From a virus, in IMG/VR virus record IMGVR_UViG_3300020470_001144, positions 1 through 24,097 of that record: 24,097 nucleotides of DNA; one strand, given 5' to 3'. The position numbers and the translations under genes were made by a program. The notes beneath the pieces are model-generated. The model was given only the letters and a program-made list of their open reading frames with translations, ran no database searches and had not been told where the DNA came from. Below are positions 17,513-21,433 of this stretch, one piece after another (the stretch's first letter is position 1; each line of letters starts with the position of its first letter).

Positions 17513-18450
17513 CAGTACCCCTTGAAAATGTCAGCTTGTGTGAGTTTGACTGTCTCCTGAAATGATATAGTCAGAGACACGGCTGACGGCATTCCATCTT
17601 CGTAGAAGGTAGGCATCATCGCACCTGTCCCTGCAAAATCTACGTCCACTGATTTCAGGACACAAGTCTTGAATCTCTGTATCGGTTTGTATGAAGATGT
17701 CCCTGAAGCCTTTACTGTTCCTTGGTGTTTAGCCTCACTGCCATCCCTTGTGTATACAAAAATCTCAGGGATAACCAGATAAGGTATCTTCCATACACCT
17801 TTGAATGCTTCTCCTCCTACGTCAGCCATTCCAGGCAAGATACCCAACTTGAACACTCTACAGATGTCCTGTATCGCCTTTGATTCTTCAGCATTGTCTG
17901 GTATCATCAACCACGATGCTGTAAAGGAACGAAACTCTGGACCTGTGTAGATCATGAAAGTGTATGGATTCTTGACTGTCTTGGTCATTCTCTGGATAAC
18001 CCCCTGTACAGCACCTCCGCCTGGGGCTAAGTTTCCAAGTGTCGCTAGGTTGTTCGTAGCGTTCTTCGCCGTATCTCCTGCATCTGATCCCTTAGAACCA
18101 GCGACGGCGTTCTTGACCTTGTCCATCAGTGACGATGTCTTGGAACCAACATCATTTCCCTGTCCAGCAAGACCCGCAGCTTCTAGTGCCGCTCGTGTCC
18201 CTGCCCCTACGTCACCAGTATTATAACCAGCAGAATAGGTTGATTTCAGTGGATCTTTCGGTACAGGTAATGCAACTGTGTACTTGAGTGTCTGGGCAAA
18301 ATCGGTTGTTAAATCACCTTGGTCAACAAAGTAGAACATAATAAAGTTTTTCTCATACTTCTCCGCATTCGATGGGGAGTTACCAGCGAGATATTCAGGC
18401 CACTTAACGAATGTTGAACCAGTAGAATTAAGTTGATTAGGTGTAGCCAT
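17512..18450 (-). CDS. gp48: Baseplate tail-tube cap gp48
   Basis: 312 aa; T4 gp48 is 364 aa. gp48 sits on the hub and, with gp54, forms the platform from which the tail tube grows. The best evidence is the C-terminus, SLTISFQETVKLTQADIFKG, which parallels T4 gp48's final strand (FTLEITMREIITLNRASLYT). The tube-like core has FRSFTASWLMIPDNAEESKA followed by IQDICRVFKLGILP and a PYLVIPEIFVY strand. Residues about 70-150 are a Gly/Ala/Lys-rich linker, as in T4. ATG at 18450 with AAAGGAGA about eight bases upstream. It is the first gene of the leftward operon, immediately downstream of the divergent promoter palindrome. gp54 has been separated onto the opposite strand. Confidence 0.85.
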   Translation of the reverse strand: MATPNQLNSTGSTFVKWPEYLAGNSPSNAEKYEKNFIMFYFVDQGDLTTDFAQTLKYTVALPVPKDPLKSTYSAGYNTGDVGAGTRAALEAAGLAGQGNDVGSKTSSLMDKVKNAVAGSKGSDAGDTAKNATNNLATLGNLAPGGGAVQGVIQRMTKTVKNPYTFMIYTGPEFRSFTASWLMIPDNAEESKAIQDICRVFKLGILPGMADVGGEAFKGVWKIPYLVIPEIFVYTRDGSEAKHQGTVKASGTSSYKPIQRFKTCVLKSVDVDFAGTGAMMPTFYEDGMPSAVSLTISFQETVKLTQADIFKGY

Positions 18451-18481
18451 TAAACATTTCTCCTTTGTAGGGTTGTCCTTC

Positions 18482-18489
18482 TATTTAGG
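18482..18489 (-). promoter_or_regulatory. Putative late promoter for the leftward baseplate operon
   Basis: CCTAAATA on the minus strand resembles the T4 late element TATAAATA (six of eight). By T4 geometry (motif at -13 to -6) transcription would start near 18476, leaving a 26-base leader that contains the gp48 ribosome site. Position at the head of an 18-kb operon makes it the best promoter candidate. Confidence 0.55.
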
Positions 18490-18490
18490 C

Positions 18491-18498
18491 TCTAAATA
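18491..18498 (+). promoter_or_regulatory. Putative late promoter for the rightward operon
   Basis: TCTAAATA matches seven of eight bases of the T4 late element TATAAATA. By T4 spacing the start of transcription would be about 18504, one base before the gp4 ATG, so the message would be leaderless or nearly so. No other promoter-like site is apparent in the 54-bp gap. Confidence 0.5.
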
Positions 18499-18504
18499 GC
18501 TAGG

Positions 18505-18960
18505 ATGAGTAGAATACAAAAAGGTAAATATAGAGTAAAGTGCCGTGAGAAATATGTTGGGGATGTCGACAATGTGGTGTATCGCTCGTCTTGGGAAAGA
18601 AAGACTTTTGCGTTTCTAGATACTAATCCCAAGGTAAAGAAGTGGGCGAGTGAGGAAATCTGGATTCCATACAAAGGACCAGATGGAAAACCACACAGGT
18701 ACTTCCCAGACATTATGATACAACTTGCATCTGGGAAACAATTGTTGGTTGAGATCAAGCCCCAGGCACAAACTAAACCACCAAAAGTCGCAATGAAAGC
18801 GAAGAGACCCAGAAGGTATCTCAAGGAAATGCGGACTTATTGGGTCAATCAGGCGAAATGGCATGCCGCTCACGCATGGGCTGAGAAGAATGGTGTGGAA
18901 TTTCATGTCTGGACTGAGAAGGTTCTTATCAAAACTCTAGGTATACAACTAAATGGCTAA
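18505..18960 (+). CDS. gp4: Head completion protein gp4 (TnsA-like nuclease fold)
   Basis: 151 aa; T4 gp4 is about 150 aa. It acts after DNA packaging, completing the head vertex so that the tail can attach. The family pattern is clear: KGKYRVKCREKYVGD at the N-terminus, YRSSWE (residues 26-31), WASEE.WIPY (47-56), RRYFPD-type RYFPDIMI (65-72) and LLVEIKP (80-86). E31, E50/E51, D69 and E83-x-K85 make a PD-(D/E)xK arrangement, so the nuclease active-site residues appear intact. The ATG lies directly after TAGG with almost no room for a leader if the adjacent promoter is used. No other in-frame start precedes the conserved KGKY. The end overlaps the next gene by eight bases. A head gene opens this tail operon, unlike the rest of the window. 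Confidence 0.93.
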   Translation: MSRIQKGKYRVKCREKYVGDVDNVVYRSSWERKTFAFLDTNPKVKKWASEEIWIPYKGPDGKPHRYFPDIMIQLASGKQLLVEIKPQAQTKPPKVAMKAKRPRRYLKEMRTYWVNQAKWHAAHAWAEKNGVEFHVWTEKVLIKTLGIQLNG

Positions 18961-19615
18961 TCCATTAAACGAGTCTCTACTCGATAAATTTAAGAAGGCA
19001 CTTCGAACTGGTTCTGCAGCGAACAAACAAAAGGGAGCTGTAGGTTGGTTCAAGTCAAAGATACAACAAGGACTATCACTCGCAAAGCGTTCCTACAAAG
19101 GGGCAAGAGGAAGTGCGATTAGTGGTATGTCGGGGATGACTCCAAAGGATTTGTTGTCCCAATACCCAAAATTTAAACTGGCTAACGGACCAAAGGTCCA
19201 AGTCAGAGGGCAGATGTTCTTCTTTCAGTACGATGCAAAGTACAAACAAGAACTTCCATACTGGGACAGATTCCCAATGGCGATACCCTTTGACTTCAAA
19301 CCCCCACATCTGTACGCAATAAACTTGCACTACTTACCACCGATGATGAGGGCGAATCTGATGGACCAGATGTTATCCAGACTGAACAATAAGAAGATGG
19401 ACGAGACTACGTTCATCAAAGCAGACTGGGAACAGTTCAAGAGAATAGACGAGGTGTTCCCTTGTGTCAAAAAATACTTACTGAACAGGATAAACCTAGC
19501 GATCAAGATACCTGCTGATGAGTGGGATGTCGCTGTGTTTCTACCTGTCGCACGATTCCAGAAGGCTAACGAGAAGCGTGTCTGGAAAGACTCCATGCAA
19601 ATGATCGGAGGATAA
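18953..19615 (+). CDS. 220-aa conserved-looking unknown between gp4 and gp54
   Basis: I cannot name this protein. ATG at 18953 overlaps the gp4 end by eight bases, and its stop shares one base with the gp54 start, so it is embedded in the operon. The N-terminal ~60 residues are basic and helical (DKFKKALRTGSAANKQKGAV, SKIQQGLSLAKRSYKGARGS). A compact core follows: GQMFFFQYDAKYKQELPYWD, RFPMAIPFDF, then AINLHYLPPMMRANLMDQML (about residues 85-140). The C-terminus has VFLPVARFQKANEKRVWKDS. The YDxRFP and LHYLPP patterns look like a family found in other marine T4-type phages, though I recall no function. Candidate roles are neck/head completion or tail assembly, from position only. Tightly coupled and complete; no membrane segment. 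Confidence 0.8.
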   Translation: MANPLNESLLDKFKKALRTGSAANKQKGAVGWFKSKIQQGLSLAKRSYKGARGSAISGMSGMTPKDLLSQYPKFKLANGPKVQVRGQMFFFQYDAKYKQELPYWDRFPMAIPFDFKPPHLYAINLHYLPPMMRANLMDQMLSRLNNKKMDETTFIKADWEQFKRIDEVFPCVKKYLLNRINLAIKIPADEWDVAVFLPVARFQKANEKRVWKDSMQMIGG

Positions 19616-20376
19616 TGTTAGATAACGTCATCAGAAGTTTTTCTAGTTTACCACGAGCTAATAGGTGGTTGGTTCATTTTGAGAAACCACCAAATGCGGG
19701 TTGGACCACTGCACAGGCACAACAACTCGCGTTTGTCGCCCAGAACGTGACTATACCAGGCAAAACTATTCTGACCAAAGAGACATTTGGACTTACACAA
19801 CCCCAGTCGTATGGTTATGCAGCTGCGGTGGGTGAACTACAGATGGGTTTCCTAGTCAGTAAAGGTTCACAGGCAGTTTCATCTTATGAGATGTTTGTGA
19901 AGTGGATGGACAAGATTGTTGGAAATGCATTCGCTGACGTATCATACTCAGACGATCATTGTGTGAACTGCAGACTGAAAGTCATAGACCAAGGTGCCGT
20001 CAAAGAATGGACATACTGGAGAGACGGCGGAGTGTCAAGTGCGAAGACAGACACAGATCACCTGGCCTTCTACGCGACACGTATTTGGCCGTCCGCTTTG
20101 GGTAACCTAGCATTGACGATGGAGGAGGGAATCCTCTCCTTTGACGTAACATTCAAAGTACATAAAATGCTTGAGTTCAATACATCCAATCCTAAAGCAC
20201 AGGACAAGAACTTTTCGAAAGTTGCTAGTCAACTTGCGACACTAAAGAATACTCCCACAGGAGAATTACAAAACGCTCTCAATCAGGCGAACGACATTGG
20301 TCGTATCGCTGTCGACGCTTTCGACAAGATTTCTAAAGCGGCACAAGAGAGAGCTGCAGCAGAAGTAGATAAATAA
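19615..20376 (+). CDS. gp54: Baseplate tail-tube initiator gp54
   Basis: 253 aa; T4 gp54 is 320 aa. gp54 polymerises on gp48 and starts tail-tube (gp19) growth. The tube-protein fold is suggested by RANRWLVHFEKPPNAGWTTA at the start, VTIPGKTI and QPQSYGYAAAVGELQMGFLV in the middle, a YEMFVKWMDKIVG helix, and a final ILSFDVTFKVHKM strand that parallels FDVTFAYRVM at the end of T4 gp54. About 60 C-terminal residues form a charged helical tail not expected in a plain gp19 tube protein. GGAGG lies three bases before the ATG; the start overlaps the previous stop (TAATG). It could instead be a gp19-like tube paralogue; position beside gp26/gp51 favours gp54. Confidence 0.75.
   Translation: MLDNVIRSFSSLPRANRWLVHFEKPPNAGWTTAQAQQLAFVAQNVTIPGKTILTKETFGLTQPQSYGYAAAVGELQMGFLVSKGSQAVSSYEMFVKWMDKIVGNAFADVSYSDDHCVNCRLKVIDQGAVKEWTYWRDGGVSSAKTDTDHLAFYATRIWPSALGNLALTMEEGILSFDVTFKVHKMLEFNTSNPKAQDKNFSKVASQLATLKNTPTGELQNALNQANDIGRIAVDAFDKISKAAQERAAAEVDK
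20368..20375 (+). promoter_or_regulatory. Possible internal late promoter for gp26-gp51-tape measure
   Basis: GATAAATA matches seven of eight bases of the T4 late element and fits the NATAAATA form described for late promoters of cyanomyoviruses. It overlaps the gp54 stop. Transcription would start near 20381, about 14 bases ahead of the gp26 ATG, within the 18-base gap between these genes. Confidence 0.45.
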
Positions 20377-20394
20377 CCCTTAATTGAGTAGATT

Positions 20395-21132
20395 ATGAAA
20401 TTACCAAAACTTGATGTTAGAATGTTTCAAGTGGCACTTCCGTCTACAGGACAGAAGTTGACCCTTAGACCTTTTCTGGTATCAGAAGAAAGAATACTAT
20501 TAGAAGCGGCGAGGACAGAGAATCAAGTCGAGATCGCTAATGCAATGAAACAGATTGTCAACAACTGTGTGACAGAGGAACTGGACCTAAGTAAAAATCC
20601 TACCTTTGACATGGAGTACATTTTTGTACAACTCAGAGCACAGTCCGTTGGTGAAACACAAGAAGTCTCCTTTGAGGTTGACGATCACGATACAGCCAAA
20701 GGAATGAAGTGTGAAGGTGTCGGACAAACAGTCGAGGCATCGATTGACCTATCAAAGTCAAAGGTCAACAACCTAGACAAGGCCAAGAACAACAGTCGTT
20801 TCATGATTACAGACAACATTGGCATAGAGATGAGGTATCCCACACTGGAAGATACAGGAGACATGACTCAGCAGGATGTCGACACGATGTTCGCAATGAT
20901 CAAGACCTGTATCAAACAAGTGTACACCACTGATGGGGATATCTACGAGCCAGACCAGTTGGATGAAGGTGAACTAGACAACTTCATCAACTCAATGAAC
21001 ACTGGTCAGTTCGCAAAGATAAATGCTTTCTTTGAGGACATGCCTAAACTTGGGTTGGACGTTCCGTACAGATGTCCAGTCTGTAGTAAACCTATGAGTA
21101 AGTACCTAGAGGGGATGGCCTCTTTTTTCTAG
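20395..21132 (+). CDS. gp26: Baseplate hub subunit gp26 (T4 baseplate family; tape-measure chaperone-like)
   Basis: 245 aa; T4 gp26 is 208 aa. Required for hub assembly, and by position it is the counterpart of the small tail-assembly chaperones encoded just before tape-measure genes. Family features: KLPKLDVRMFQVALPSTGQK then LTLRPFLVSEERILLEAART, the MKQIVNNCV helix, and FDMEYIFVQLRAQSVGE. The C-terminus has C227-P-V-C230, a probable zinc knuckle half, then KYLEGMASFF and a stop. The last two Phe codons with the preceding base form T TTT TTC, an in-frame -1 slippery heptamer directly before the stop. A frameshifted product would continue into gp51, giving about 345 aa. The upstream ribosome site is weak (TTGAG). 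Confidence 0.9.
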   Translation: MKLPKLDVRMFQVALPSTGQKLTLRPFLVSEERILLEAARTENQVEIANAMKQIVNNCVTEELDLSKNPTFDMEYIFVQLRAQSVGETQEVSFEVDDHDTAKGMKCEGVGQTVEASIDLSKSKVNNLDKAKNNSRFMITDNIGIEMRYPTLEDTGDMTQQDVDTMFAMIKTCIKQVYTTDGDIYEPDQLDEGELDNFINSMNTGQFAKINAFFEDMPKLGLDVPYRCPVCSKPMSKYLEGMASFF

Positions 21133-21147
21133 TATGCGTGGCTCACG
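21108..21147 (+). promoter_or_regulatory. Programmed -1 frameshift signal, gp26 to gp51
   Basis: Components in order: an SD-like AGAGGGGA tract (21108-21115); eight bases after its GGGG run, the heptamer T TTT TTC in the gp26 frame (21123-21129); an immediate TAG in frame zero (21130-21132); and, seven bases after the heptamer, a short hairpin CGTG-GCT-CACG (21137-21147). A -1 slip reads CTA GTA TGC GTG GCT, entering the gp51 frame with no stop. Upstream SD-like tracts stimulate -1 shifting in E. coli dnaX. The hairpin is only 4 bp and may contribute little. Confidence 0.7.
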
Positions 21148-21431
21148 ATAACCTTGAGAATATGTTGAGGACAGATTTTGCCCTCATCAAACATCATGGG
21201 TACACGCAATACGACCTGAACCACATGGTTCCATACATTAGGAAGGTCCACATACTATTGTTGATGCAACATCTACAGGAGTTGGAACAACAGCAGAGGG
21301 GGCAGGAACCAGGCGGTGGACAACAATTGTTTGGTGGCGCTTCATTCGCGAATGAAGATGATATAAGTGAAATCATGAGTGGAGACCAGCAATGGAAAAC
21401 TATAGAATCTAACGAAAATGCATTGGAGTAG
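21138..21431 (+). CDS. gp51: gp51-like hub assembly protein, probably expressed as a gp26-gp51 frameshift fusion
   Basis: 97 aa if it starts at the GTG at 21138; an ATG at 21162 is the next choice. T4 gp51 acts catalytically in hub assembly and lies beside gp26. The visible core is DFALIKHHGYTQYDLNHMVP followed by RKVHILLLMQHLQELEQQ, a helical pattern like that of gp51 and other chaperone extensions. The tail is Gln/Gly-rich, then acidic. No Shine-Dalgarno precedes the GTG (the purine-rich tract is 23 bases away), and the ATG has only a weak GAG. The frame is -1 relative to gp26 and is entered cleanly from the slippery site, so translation as a fusion is likely. Much shorter than T4 gp51 (249 aa). 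Stop is two bases before the tape-measure ATG. Confidence 0.75.
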   Translation: MAHDNLENMLRTDFALIKHHGYTQYDLNHMVPYIRKVHILLLMQHLQELEQQQRGQEPGGGQQLFGGASFANEDDISEIMSGDQQWKTIESNENALE

Positions 21432-21433
21432 TT

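Larger units (their letters stand above)
18481..18499. repeat. Perfect 8-bp palindrome in the divergent gap
   Basis: CTATTTAG, a GCT spacer, then CTAAATAG: an exact inverted repeat with a three-base loop, centred between the gp48 and gp4 starts. Each arm carries a late-promoter-like CTAAATA reading outward. It could equally form a weak AU-rich hairpin in RNA or bind a dimeric regulator. Confidence 0.85.

Noticed and set aside
18492-18824. 110-codon minus-strand frame opposite gp4 with a signal-like hydrophobic N-terminus (MRYLLGLFAFIATFGGLVCA)
   Set aside because: It would have to overlap gp4 almost completely and end in the divergent promoter. The hydrophobicity comes from reading Lys/Arg/Glu-rich gp4 codons in antisense.
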